Source of the DNA: Opitutia bacterium
GTDB taxonomy: Bacteria > Verrucomicrobiota > Verrucomicrobiia > Opitutales > Opitutaceae
DNA: 64,000 nucleotides
NCBI GenBank assembly: GCA_947452315.1
Contig: CANGCX010000001.1
Location: forward strand, 1 to 64,000
Reading direction: 5' to 3'
How positions within the stretch are numbered: position 1 is the first letter of the stretch; each line of letters starts with the position of its first letter. A model generated the notes under the pieces. It saw only the letters and a list, made by a program, of their open reading frames with translations. It did no database searches and was not told where the DNA came from. The translations under genes were made by a program, and so were the position numbers. Shown piece by piece: positions 56,962-64,000 of this stretch.

Positions 56962-57137
56962 GAAGCTAACGGAATGACTTTAAAAACCGGAAGCGGGCGG
57001 GGGAATACGAGGCGTTGTTTAGGCCGAAACCAATCAAGTGCCAGACCTAGAGCAAGCGAGAGCACACCCAGAATCACTAGTCGAAAGGCCTGTCTTGTTC
57101 TCAGCGGGTGCCTCAGCGCGTTGAATATGGGGTGCAT
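56958..57137 (-). CDS. Small single-pass membrane ORF between DsbA-like and MauE-like genes
   Basis: A 59-codon ORF too short for the track, starting with ATG at 57137 and ending at 56958. It begins two bases after the DsbA-like stop, and its TGA overlaps the TTG start of the MauE-like gene. The translation opens MHPIFNALRHPLRTRQ, then has a hydrophobic stretch, FRLVILGVLSLALGLALDWF, followed by RPKQRLVFPRPLPVFKV. The basic N-terminus and single helix suggest an inner-membrane protein with its C-terminus in the periplasm. It has no cysteine, so it is not a redox carrier itself. I do not recognise a family. The tight coupling on both sides is the main evidence that it is translated. Confidence 0.65.
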   Translation of the reverse strand: MHPIFNALRHPLRTRQAFRLVILGVLSLALGLALDWFRPKQRLVFPRPLPVFKVIPLAS

Positions 57138-57139
57138 AG

Positions 57140-57817
57140 TTAAGGCGTTTTGAGCAACTCATCAAAGACCCGCTGAAACTGATCGAGCGTTTGGGCGCCA
57201 GCGATCGATGTTTCTGTGATCTGACCATTTGGTCCCATTTTCCAAATTAGAAAAGTCGGCGTGCCTTTGAGTTTAAGCCGAGTGTAGAGGGCGAAATCAG
57301 CCACGACGGCATTGCGGGTTGGGCGTTCGCGCAGACACATATCGAGTTCTTCGCGATTTATATGCGCGCTCTTGGCAACCAGTGACTCGAGCATACTGGG
57401 AGCGCGATGGGCGACTTGGAAGAGGCTGTCGAGCATGTCCCAGTATTTGCCTTGTTGGTGGGCGCAATGGGCTATGTCGAAAATTTTACTGAATTGATCA
57501 GAAGGATCGTCAGACGCGTTAAGCACGACCCACTGCACGTGGCCGGGCTTGATGTACTTCTCACTCAATCGAGGGAAAACCACCTCGTGGAATTTGCGGC
57601 AATGCGTGCATTTGAAGCTAGAGACTTCAACGACCACTATAGGGGCCTCGGCTGAACCTATGCTTGGTCGATTAGCCAAGACAATGGGAAGCCGCTGGCG
57701 AAATTCTGTCGCTGCAGAGCGGCGGATAGAAGACACAACTTCTTCCGCGTCGAGCGGATGGACTAAAATGCAACTAAACCCCAGAGCTACTAACAACAAT
57801 CTACCGCAGAAAATCAT
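57140..57817 (-). CDS. DsbA-like exported thioredoxin-fold protein
   Basis: A 225-aa periplasmic thiol-disulfide protein. I chose the ATG at 57817 (MIFCGRLLLVALGFSCILVHPLDAEE), a signal peptide. The longer track ORF is not supported. The thioredoxin domain has the motif CTHC in VVEVSSFKCTHCRKFHEVVFPRL, an inserted helical region with one or two extra Cys, and the cis-Pro segment LKGTPTFLIWKMG. It belongs to the DsbA/DsbG-like group with a four-residue CxxC. It lies two bases upstream of the 59-codon ORF and in one unit with the MauE-like protein, so it may form or shuffle disulfides in exported proteins, including the nearby receptor. Confidence 0.88.
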   Translation of the reverse strand: MIFCGRLLLVALGFSCILVHPLDAEEVVSSIRRSAATEFRQRLPIVLANRPSIGSAEAPIVVVEVSSFKCTHCRKFHEVVFPRLSEKYIKPGHVQWVVLNASDDPSDQFSKIFDIAHCAHQQGKYWDMLDSLFQVAHRAPSMLESLVAKSAHINREELDMCLRERPTRNAVVADFALYTRLKLKGTPTFLIWKMGPNGQITETSIAGAQTLDQFQRVFDELLKTP

Positions 57818-57894
57818 TTTTAGTCTACCTTTGTTGGTATGCAGCGATGGACCATCAGAGAGCAAGTTGGTTGTTCTAAGAACAAAACGTAACA

Positions 57895-57944
57895 AAAATT
57901 CGGCGCCGGCAACGCTAACTCGCAGGCGAAGCCGGCGCCGAATT
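57895..57944 (-). terminator. Rho-independent terminator of the second TonB receptor gene
   Basis: On the minus strand aattcggcgccggc and gccggcgccgaatt form a 14-base inverted repeat around a 20-base loop, followed by tttttg. It lies eight bases after the receptor stop and separates the receptor gene from the DsbA-like gene, which would then need its own promoter. Confidence 0.88.
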
Positions 57945-57951
57945 AAGGTGC

Positions 57952-60786
57952 TTAGAACTGGGTTTTGAGTCCAACCCGGAACATGCGGCCGACTTGGTCA
58001 TAGAGACCGACATCGGTTGGGAGCGGGGTGGCGCCGCCGGATTTGGGCGCGTAAACTAGGCCTTTATCTAGGACGTTTTGCACATTGAGATAAATTTCTA
58101 GGTCTTTGCGACCAAGGCGTAATTTGTAACCGACTTGAGCATCGACGTAGTTGGCGGATGTTACGTCGTTAAAATCGGTGGTTACACCGAGGATGCGGGT
58201 CTTGTCCCAAGTCATTGCACCGATGTAGCGATTTTGCACAAATGCAGTGTAACGGTCGCGAGAGTAATTAACTGATAAAGTGCCGCGCACGCGAGGAAGT
58301 GCGGTGGTACCGGAGGTGGCGTTGGCAGTAGCATTGCCCGCTTGGTTCAACATAGTGACGAGCGGGGAAATTTGGGTGTATTCGTCGACATAGCCGCCCA
58401 ATGCACGGACAGTGAGATTGCCTGGCCTAGACCCGCGGAACCAAGACGAAAGCGGAATGCGGTAGCTAGCTTCGACATCAGTGCCGCGGTAAAACTCTGA
58501 GTTCAAGTTAACCGGGGAGGTCTGCGTGCGGATTACCGCGCGAGGGTCGGCATTTGTGGATCCACGCGTGACGAAGGCACATAGCGGAGACGCGGGATTT
58601 AAATCGCATTCGCGTACCGCGTTGGCACCACCGGCGTTGAAGATAGCGTCGTCGATTTTAATAGTATAAAAATCAACCGCGAGGTTGAAGCCTGTAAGCC
58701 AGGATGGTTGGTAGACAAAACCCACTACGGTAGAATTTGCGGTCTCGGGTTTCAGATCGCGGTTGCCCATGGCGATATTGGGCACGCCAGAGTAGGTCTT
58801 GCCCGTGCCGCCAGGAAAGTTGTCGTTAATTACGCCGTTAGTCTGGACGCCAGCCGAGAATAATTCGTTGAGGTTGGGGGCGCGGATGTCGTGAGAGCGG
58901 GAGCCACGGAAGCGAAAATCAGAGGAAATTTGCCATACTAGACCGGCTTTCCAAGTGTTGGCATCGCCACTGGTCGAGTAGTGCGTGCTGCGGCCAGCTA
59001 GGGTCGCTGTTACGCGTTTGGCTAGGAAGAGATCTTTGACGATTGGAATTTGAGTCTCGACGAATTTTTCCAAGATTTTGTAGCCGCCACTGAATGGCTG
59101 AGTGTTGGCAAGGCGGTAGGCGCCAGCGGCTGACATAGCGTTGGGCGTGGTGGTAGATGTTAGGTCGCGCCATTGCAGACCCGTAGCCACGGATACGGCG
59201 CCGGCAGGGAGCTTGAAAAGGTCGCCGGTAAGGTTGGTGTCGGCGACATTTTGAACCGTGTAGTTGTCGTATTCGGAGCGACCCATCACGAAATCAAGCG
59301 CGGCTTTGGAGGGAGCGCCTGTGCCGAAAGGATTGAAGGGGGCGCATGCGGGGTTCGTCGAGGCGCTAGCGCATATGATCTGACCGTTGACCAAAATGGC
59401 GTCAGCGGCGGCGGTCATGTTGGCGGTGATGAGATTATTGGTGACTGGAATGCGTAGATCGTTGCTACCCCACTGATAGGAGGTTTCCCATGACCAATCG
59501 CCGATTTTGGCGATAATGCCTGCGAGGCCGCGGAGATTTTGGTCGTTGATGTGTGACTCGGTTAGCCCGCGCTCAAGGGTGAGCCGGTTCATGGTGAGTG
59601 ACGTCACTCCCAATGTGTTCATCTGCGCGAGGAGTGTCGGAGCGAACTGCGCGAGATAGGCGTTGTTGTTTTTGATAGTAAGGGTGTGCGTGGTGGGACT
59701 GTTTTGCACGTCCATCTGCGATTCACCGTAGGATCCTTCAAGAAAGAAGGTTACTTTATCAGTTAACTTGTAATCCGAGCGGGCAAACATGGCTTTGCGG
59801 GTGAGCGGACGTACAATTTCTTGCGACGTACCGACGCGGAAACCGTCGCCGCCATTTTGGAATCCCCCGGTGGTCCCTATGGTTGTGGAAATCGTGCCAT
59901 AGTTATAGGGCTGTTGAACGCCGCCGGGGCCGAACATGATGCCGCGGATCAAAGCGTTGTTAGCGGTTGTGCCGCCCACACCTGTGACAATAAGCCCGCC
60001 CGGGGTATAGGGGGTGCGAATGTCATTCGCGCGGACTACTTTTGAAGTGTTGGTGGGGTCGGGAATTTGGTTAGGCTCGCTAGTGCGGGTGGATCGGCCA
60101 TCACCGTTAACACCTTCATTGACGAGATACTCGGCGCCGAAAATGAAGTGACCGCGCGAGCCCAGATAATCGGTGCCGTAGCTTAATAAGGTTTTGTATT
60201 CCTTATTATCTCCGGCTTCGGCGACCCCGTAGACAAAGTCGGCTTTTACGCCGGTAAATTCTTTGTTAAGCACAAAATTAATTACACCGCCGACTGCATC
60301 GGAACCGTAGGCGGCTGAGGCGCCGCCATTGACGATATCCACATGGTCTACCAAGCCTTGCGGTATCAGGTTGGCGTCGACTTGTCCCGTCGGGCCGCTA
60401 GGCGTGTAGCGACGACCATCGAGCAACGTGAGGGTACGAGTAACACCAAGTCCGCGCAAATTGAGGAAGTTGGCACTGTTATTGCCGGTACCACCGCCGA
60501 CCGTTTGCCCACCACCCGGGGCGATTGCAGGCAATTGTTTGAGACCGTCAGCCATATTTGCAGGCGCTGCGGCGATAAGATTGATGCTATCCAAAACCAA
60601 GACAGGAGCGGGTGCCGTGAACGTACTCGCACTGGCGATGTGCGTACCTGAGACGCTAAAACTCTCAAGTTTCACGATCTCATTTGATGTGTCGCTTGGG
60701 CGATTTGTCGTGGGTGCGGTTTGAGCCCGCGCGTTAAGTATAGTGAGCAGTGCACTAAGCACCACCATGGGAGTTTTTCGCGTCAT
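57952..60786 (-). CDS. TonB-dependent outer-membrane receptor (second)
   Basis: A 944-aa outer-membrane receptor. I chose the ATG at 60786 (MTRKTPMVVLSALLTILNARAQ), a signal peptide. The track ORF adds 59 upstream residues from leader sequence. N-terminal EIVKLESFSVSGTHIASASTFTAPAPVLVLDSINL leads into the plug, with GLGVTRTLTLLDGRRYTPSGPTGQVDANLIPQGLVDHVDIVNGGASAAYGSDAVGGVINFVLNKEF. The beta-barrel ends in an aromatic residue, MFRVGLKTQF. The plug style (LLDGRRY.PS...DLN.IP) is that of receptors for larger organic ligands such as peptides or oligosaccharides. The ligand is unknown. A 345-base leader precedes it, with the motif described separately. Confidence 0.92.
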   Translation of the reverse strand: MTRKTPMVVLSALLTILNARAQTAPTTNRPSDTSNEIVKLESFSVSGTHIASASTFTAPAPVLVLDSINLIAAAPANMADGLKQLPAIAPGGGQTVGGGTGNNSANFLNLRGLGVTRTLTLLDGRRYTPSGPTGQVDANLIPQGLVDHVDIVNGGASAAYGSDAVGGVINFVLNKEFTGVKADFVYGVAEAGDNKEYKTLLSYGTDYLGSRGHFIFGAEYLVNEGVNGDGRSTRTSEPNQIPDPTNTSKVVRANDIRTPYTPGGLIVTGVGGTTANNALIRGIMFGPGGVQQPYNYGTISTTIGTTGGFQNGGDGFRVGTSQEIVRPLTRKAMFARSDYKLTDKVTFFLEGSYGESQMDVQNSPTTHTLTIKNNNAYLAQFAPTLLAQMNTLGVTSLTMNRLTLERGLTESHINDQNLRGLAGIIAKIGDWSWETSYQWGSNDLRIPVTNNLITANMTAAADAILVNGQIICASASTNPACAPFNPFGTGAPSKAALDFVMGRSEYDNYTVQNVADTNLTGDLFKLPAGAVSVATGLQWRDLTSTTTPNAMSAAGAYRLANTQPFSGGYKILEKFVETQIPIVKDLFLAKRVTATLAGRSTHYSTSGDANTWKAGLVWQISSDFRFRGSRSHDIRAPNLNELFSAGVQTNGVINDNFPGGTGKTYSGVPNIAMGNRDLKPETANSTVVGFVYQPSWLTGFNLAVDFYTIKIDDAIFNAGGANAVRECDLNPASPLCAFVTRGSTNADPRAVIRTQTSPVNLNSEFYRGTDVEASYRIPLSSWFRGSRPGNLTVRALGGYVDEYTQISPLVTMLNQAGNATANATSGTTALPRVRGTLSVNYSRDRYTAFVQNRYIGAMTWDKTRILGVTTDFNDVTSANYVDAQVGYKLRLGRKDLEIYLNVQNVLDKGLVYAPKSGGATPLPTDVGLYDQVGRMFRVGLKTQF

Positions 60787-60979
60787 AGTTTTGGTGAATC
60801 GGATCGTTGAAATGACCCTCGAGGGTATGTCTATAATTCCACTTAAGTCGTGGGGTAGTTTACTGGCGGCATAATACATATCGATCATGTCAACTGGAGG
60901 CTCCTTATCGAGGATTAATCTGGTGTTAGTTCGAATTTGCGAGAGGACCACGAAGATAGACAATAGTTGACCCTCTACC

Positions 60980-61044
60980 GTGCCTAAAGGACCGGGTTTT
61001 CGTGCAGCCTACTGAGATAAATGTCGAGTGACACTTATCCCAGG
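60980..61044 (-). ncRNA. Candidate structured leader motif upstream of the second TonB receptor (copy B)
   Basis: Read as minus-strand RNA, cugggauaaguguc-acuc-gacauuuaucucag folds into a fully paired 14-base stem with two G-U pairs. On the plus strand those two positions are mismatches. Next comes uaggcugcacgaaaacccgguccuuuagg, the part shared with copy A at 14.2 kb (32 of 39 bases identical). It ends about 200 bases before the receptor start and begins just after the typA terminator. No known riboswitch class fits. The alternative is a dispersed repeat. Confidence 0.5.
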
Positions 61045-61069
61045 TATACGTCATTAATTTTATTTGATA

Positions 61070-61107
61070 CAAAAAACCCGCGGTGCATTCGATTGCATCC
61101 GCGGGTT
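61070..61107 (-). terminator. Rho-independent terminator of typA
   Basis: On the minus strand aacccgcgg-a-tgca and tgca-ccgcgggtt form a stem of 13 pairs with one bulged A and a six-base loop, followed by TTTT. It lies 24 bases beyond the typA stop. Confidence 0.9.
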
Positions 61108-61131
61108 GAGGGATTTAGTTTTTGGCTAAAA

Positions 61132-62946
61132 TTACTTGCCAGATTTGGCGGCTTTCTGACGGGCGCCGTTATTTAGAATGCGCTTACGTAGGCGCAGGCT
61201 CTTCGGGGTGACCTCGAGGAGTTCGTCGGCGGCGATGTATTCAATTGCACGCTCCAAGCTGAATTTGGCAGCTGGAATAAGGCCCGTGGCGACACCAGAA
61301 CCCTGCGAACGAAAGTTCGTGAGGGCCTTTTCGCGGACGGCGTTACAGGCAATATCTTCGTTGCGAGGATTCTCGCCCAGGATCATGCCTTCGTAAACTT
61401 GTTCGCCAGGACCGACGAAGAGTTTGCCGCGTTCCTGCACCATGAGCAGTGCGTAGGTGGTGGTTTCGCCCGCTTCGGTCGCGATTAGCGTACCGGTGAG
61501 TCGCGTGAGCACTTCGCCTGCGTAGGGGCCGTATTCTTTAAACAAATGGCTTGTTATGCCACGCCCACTGGTGGCGTTGATCACGTCGATTTCCATGCCG
61601 ATGAGACCACGCGTGGTGATGGTCGCCTCGATCATGGTAGAGTGCGAAAGCTTCTCCATGTTCGTGAGCTGGCCTTTGCGGTTGGCTAGATTTTGCATCA
61701 CGGAACCGACGCACTCATCTGGCACCTCAACCCACACCGTCTCGTAGGGTTCGTGGCGAACACCGTCTACGATCTTCTCGATCACGGTCGGGCGAGACAC
61801 GACAAGCTCAAAGCCTTCGCGGCGCATCGTTTCGACGAGTACGGCTACCTGCATGGCGCCGCGGGCTTTGACGTTAAATACGCCGGCCTTGTCGGAATCT
61901 TCGATGTAGATAGAAACATTGGTCTTCAACTCGCGCATGAGGCGTTCGCGGAGCTGACGTGAGGTGACGAGTTTGCCTTCTTGGCCGACGAGCGGTCCGT
62001 CGTTAACGGAGAACTGCATCTCCAGCGTCGGAGGATCAATTTGGGTGAAGGGCAGGGCGTGCGCATCTTCGGCGACCGCTAGGGTGTCACCAATATCGAC
62101 GTCTTCAAAGCCAGCAAGGCCGATGATGTTGCCCGCGTAGGCCGACTCGACTTCGCGCTGACCAAGACCAGTGAATTCAAAGATCTTGGTGATTTTAGAA
62201 CGGATACGTTTACCGTCAGTGTTACGGACAACGAACACAGGGTCGCCGACTTTAACGACACCGCCTAGGATCTTGCCGACGGCGATACGCCCGACGTAAT
62301 CAGACCAATCGATGTTGGAGACGAGCATGTGGAACGGCTCGTCGGGCTTTGCGAATGGCGGTGGGACGTGGTCGATGATTGTCTGGAAGAGGGGGGTCAT
62401 GTCCTTTTTCTCTTCGCCTAACTTGTACATCATGTAGCCATCGCGGCCGGATCCGTAAACGACAGGTGCATCAAATTGTTCTTCGGTGGCTTCGAGTTCC
62501 ATCAGGAGCTCAAGGACCTTGTCGTACATCTTGGCTGGGTCAGCGTTATCACGATCGATCTTGTTAATGACGATTACTACCTTCAGGCCGTGCGCGAGGG
62601 CTTTACGAAGCACAAAGCGCGTCTGCGCTTGAGGACCGTCATAAGCGTCGATGACCAAGAGCACGCCATCGACCATGCGGAGGGCACGTTCAACTTCGCC
62701 GCCGAAGTCGGCGTGGCCAGGGGTGTCGAGAATGTTAACGATCTTACCCTGCCAGTGAACCGAGGTGTTCTTGGCTTTGATCGTGATGCCCTTCTCCTTC
62801 TCAAGGTCCATGGAGTCCATGGCACGCTCCGTGACTTGTTGGTTGGCGCGATAAACGCCACCTTCTTTGAGGAGCTTGTCGACGAGCGTGGTTTTGCCGT
62901 GGTCGACGTGAGCAATGATAGCGATGTTACGGATGTTCTGATTCAT
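61132..62946 (-). CDS. typA: Translational GTPase TypA/BipA
   Basis: A ribosome-binding GTPase of 604 aa that helps 50S assembly and stress or cold adaptation. GTPase motifs: G1 AHVDHGKTT (12-20), G2/G3 with DTPGHADFGGEVERALRMVDG, and G4 NKIDRDNA. The domains that follow match EF-G-like domains II, III and V. The C-terminal TypA-specific domain contains TYALLMVQERGKLFVGPGEQVYEGMILGENPRNEDIACNAVREKALTNFRSQG, and the protein ends with a Lys/Arg-rich tail (LRLRKRILNNGARQKAAKSGK). It is encoded alone with its own terminator and precedes the receptor leader on the same strand. Confidence 0.96.
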   Translation of the reverse strand: MNQNIRNIAIIAHVDHGKTTLVDKLLKEGGVYRANQQVTERAMDSMDLEKEKGITIKAKNTSVHWQGKIVNILDTPGHADFGGEVERALRMVDGVLLVIDAYDGPQAQTRFVLRKALAHGLKVVIVINKIDRDNADPAKMYDKVLELLMELEATEEQFDAPVVYGSGRDGYMMYKLGEEKKDMTPLFQTIIDHVPPPFAKPDEPFHMLVSNIDWSDYVGRIAVGKILGGVVKVGDPVFVVRNTDGKRIRSKITKIFEFTGLGQREVESAYAGNIIGLAGFEDVDIGDTLAVAEDAHALPFTQIDPPTLEMQFSVNDGPLVGQEGKLVTSRQLRERLMRELKTNVSIYIEDSDKAGVFNVKARGAMQVAVLVETMRREGFELVVSRPTVIEKIVDGVRHEPYETVWVEVPDECVGSVMQNLANRKGQLTNMEKLSHSTMIEATITTRGLIGMEIDVINATSGRGITSHLFKEYGPYAGEVLTRLTGTLIATEAGETTTYALLMVQERGKLFVGPGEQVYEGMILGENPRNEDIACNAVREKALTNFRSQGSGVATGLIPAAKFSLERAIEYIAADELLEVTPKSLRLRKRILNNGARQKAAKSGK

Positions 62947-63066
62947 AGCGCGGAGACGTTCTGTTCTTTGGAAAAGAGAAGAACGTGCTCTCCACCTCCG
63001 CCGAAGGCAAGGCCGAAGGCGGTTTGAAGCCGAAAAGACACTTATAGCCCTGTGGGGCTGTAAATA

Positions 63067-63954
63067 TCAGAGCAGAAACTTGCGTTCGCGTAGCCAGTAA
63101 AGACATTGTTCAGCCCAAGGTGGAGCCGGCTTACCGGGGCGACCGAGGCCGAGACCGTGAGCGCCTTTTTCATAAATATGCAGAGAATACGGCACATGCG
63201 CAACCCGTAGCGCTGACGCGAAGAGATGGGCATTTTCCACGGGAACTGTTTTGTCTTCCATCGTATGCCAGATAAACGTGGGGGTAGTTTGCGCCGTGAC
63301 CTGCAACTCGCTGGAGAGATAGCGAACCAGCTCAGGATCAGGATTTTCGCCGAGTAGATTTTTTCGCGAACCCACGTGACCGAATTCTAATAAACTGATC
63401 ACAGGATAGCACAAAATAGCGACATCTGGACGAGAACTCTCGCGCTCAACCAAATCGGCATCGTCTGGTTTTCCTGCATCGAAGTGCGTCGCCAAGCTCG
63501 AGGCTAAATGCCCGCCGGCTGAAGAACCGATCACGCCAATCCGTGCCGGATCGAGTCCATCGCGCTTGGCCCATGTGCGCAACAATCGTAAAGCGCGCGC
63601 CGCATCGTTCAGCATCGCTGGATGCCGATACCCCGCCGAACCCAAACGGTATTTAAGGACGTAGCAGGTGACGCCTTGCGCAGCAAACCACTCAGCGTAA
63701 CCCGCGCCTTCGTGGTCGGCTAGATGGGCATAACCGCCACCGGGCAAGACAAGCAACGAAGCGCCGTTAGCCTTACCCGCGGCTGGGGCAAATAAGGTGA
63801 GCGTGGGAATATCTTGAGGTTTTTCTCCTAGTGCTCCCGGAGCTGCCTTACTCCAAAGAGGTACCGCTGGGGCCAAAGGAGCGGCGAATAACGAGGTGGA
63901 AAAAATAATCGCGATAAAGCCAAACCAGACGCCGGGATTTTTTGATAACTTCAT
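63067..63954 (-). CDS. Secreted alpha/beta hydrolase (carbohydrate-esterase-like)
   Basis: A 295-aa exported hydrolase. The signal peptide is MKLSKNPGVWFGFIAIIFSTSLFA. Mature sequence features: oxyanion-hole region LLVLPGGGYAHLADHEG, the nucleophile elbow GSSAGGHLASSLATH, catalytic Asp in WHTMEDKTVPVENA, and catalytic His in EKGAHGLGLGRPG. The layout VPLWSKAAPGALGEKPQDIPTLTLFAP followed by GGGY is that of xylan/carbohydrate esterases and BD-FAE-type enzymes of Verrucomicrobia and Bacteroidetes. The substrate is probably an acylated or acetylated sugar, which is inference. It is transcribed in the direction of typA, 120 bases away. The window ends 46 bases upstream of its start. Confidence 0.85.
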   Translation of the reverse strand: MKLSKNPGVWFGFIAIIFSTSLFAAPLAPAVPLWSKAAPGALGEKPQDIPTLTLFAPAAGKANGASLLVLPGGGYAHLADHEGAGYAEWFAAQGVTCYVLKYRLGSAGYRHPAMLNDAARALRLLRTWAKRDGLDPARIGVIGSSAGGHLASSLATHFDAGKPDDADLVERESSRPDVAILCYPVISLLEFGHVGSRKNLLGENPDPELVRYLSSELQVTAQTTPTFIWHTMEDKTVPVENAHLFASALRVAHVPYSLHIYEKGAHGLGLGRPGKPAPPWAEQCLYWLRERKFLL

Positions 63955-64000
63955 AAAGTAAGGGGTCCACGAAGTATGTTATTATTACTTCCATTGGCAA

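Noticed and set aside
57034-57228. 64-codon minus-strand ORF in the DsbA-MauE gap
   Set aside because: It is in a different frame from the coupled 59-codon ORF, overlaps the DsbA-like end and has no membrane segment or family look.
60870-60893. TTGACA on the minus strand before the second TonB receptor as a -35 box
   Set aside because: No -10 hexamer at 16-18 bases. The spacer ends in gccgcc.

Overview
The window looks like chromosomal DNA from a member of the Verrucomicrobiota, most likely close to Opitutaceae. This rests on two large TonB-dependent receptors with the N-terminal style common in that group, a Tat-exported ceramidase-like protein, an SGNH/DUF1080 fusion, weak Shine-Dalgarno sites with frequent GTG/TTG starts, and the mix of housekeeping genes. 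That placement is inference from recognised protein style, because no rRNA is present. I found no tRNA, rRNA, CRISPR array, insertion sequence, prophage or attachment site. Most of the window is ordinary, densely packed chromosome.

Layout. 1-10.9 kb: the 3' end of tilS, ftsH, a small TPR protein, a DinG-type helicase, a P1B-4-type metal ATPase, leuC-leuD, and an ExbB/ExbD proton-channel pair. 10.9-16.9 kb: a short-chain dehydrogenase, a DUF6172-like protein, a GT61-type glycosyltransferase, a secreted ankyrin protein, a Dabb-domain protein, an unknown 105-aa protein, a PPK2 polyphosphate kinase and an exported glutathione peroxidase. 16.9-22.3 kb (minus strand): a ceramidase-like enzyme, a TonB receptor and an alpha/beta hydrolase, which read as one uptake-and-hydrolysis unit. 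22.4-25.7 kb: a secreted TPR protein, an unknown protein and the SGNH-DUF1080 fusion. 25.9-30.8 kb: a sugar-acid/2-hydroxyacid block with a KDG-kinase-like PfkB enzyme, an Ldh_2-family and a PGDH-family dehydrogenase, and a divergent GlcD-type FAD oxidase. 30.9-43 kb: a GT39-type membrane glycosyltransferase, smc, a 5'-3' exonuclease, hisG, the putrescine pair aguB-aguA with a coupled lipoprotein, and rpsA. 43-50.8 kb: a sigma-70 factor, trpE, glgC, a CNNM/CBS protein with lgt, and gcvT-gcvH. 50.9-55.2 kb: an RND efflux adaptor and permease. 55.2-61 kb (minus): a second TonB receptor, then a DsbA-like protein, a 59-codon membrane ORF missing from the ORF track, a MauE/DoxX protein and a dicarboxylate symporter. 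61-64 kb: typA and a secreted alpha/beta hydrolase.

The most interesting non-coding signal is an intergenic motif found upstream of the second TonB receptor and again between two convergent genes near 14.2 kb (32 of 39 bases identical). A weaker partial match lies upstream of the first TonB receptor. At the 61-kb copy a long hairpin becomes fully paired only when read as minus-strand RNA, the sense strand of the receptor, because two mismatches become G-U pairs. This could be a structured leader RNA or a dispersed repeat. Other points of note are the tiny redox-operon membrane protein, the ceramidase/TonB/hydrolase unit, the paired 2-hydroxyacid dehydrogenases and a charged linker in SMC.
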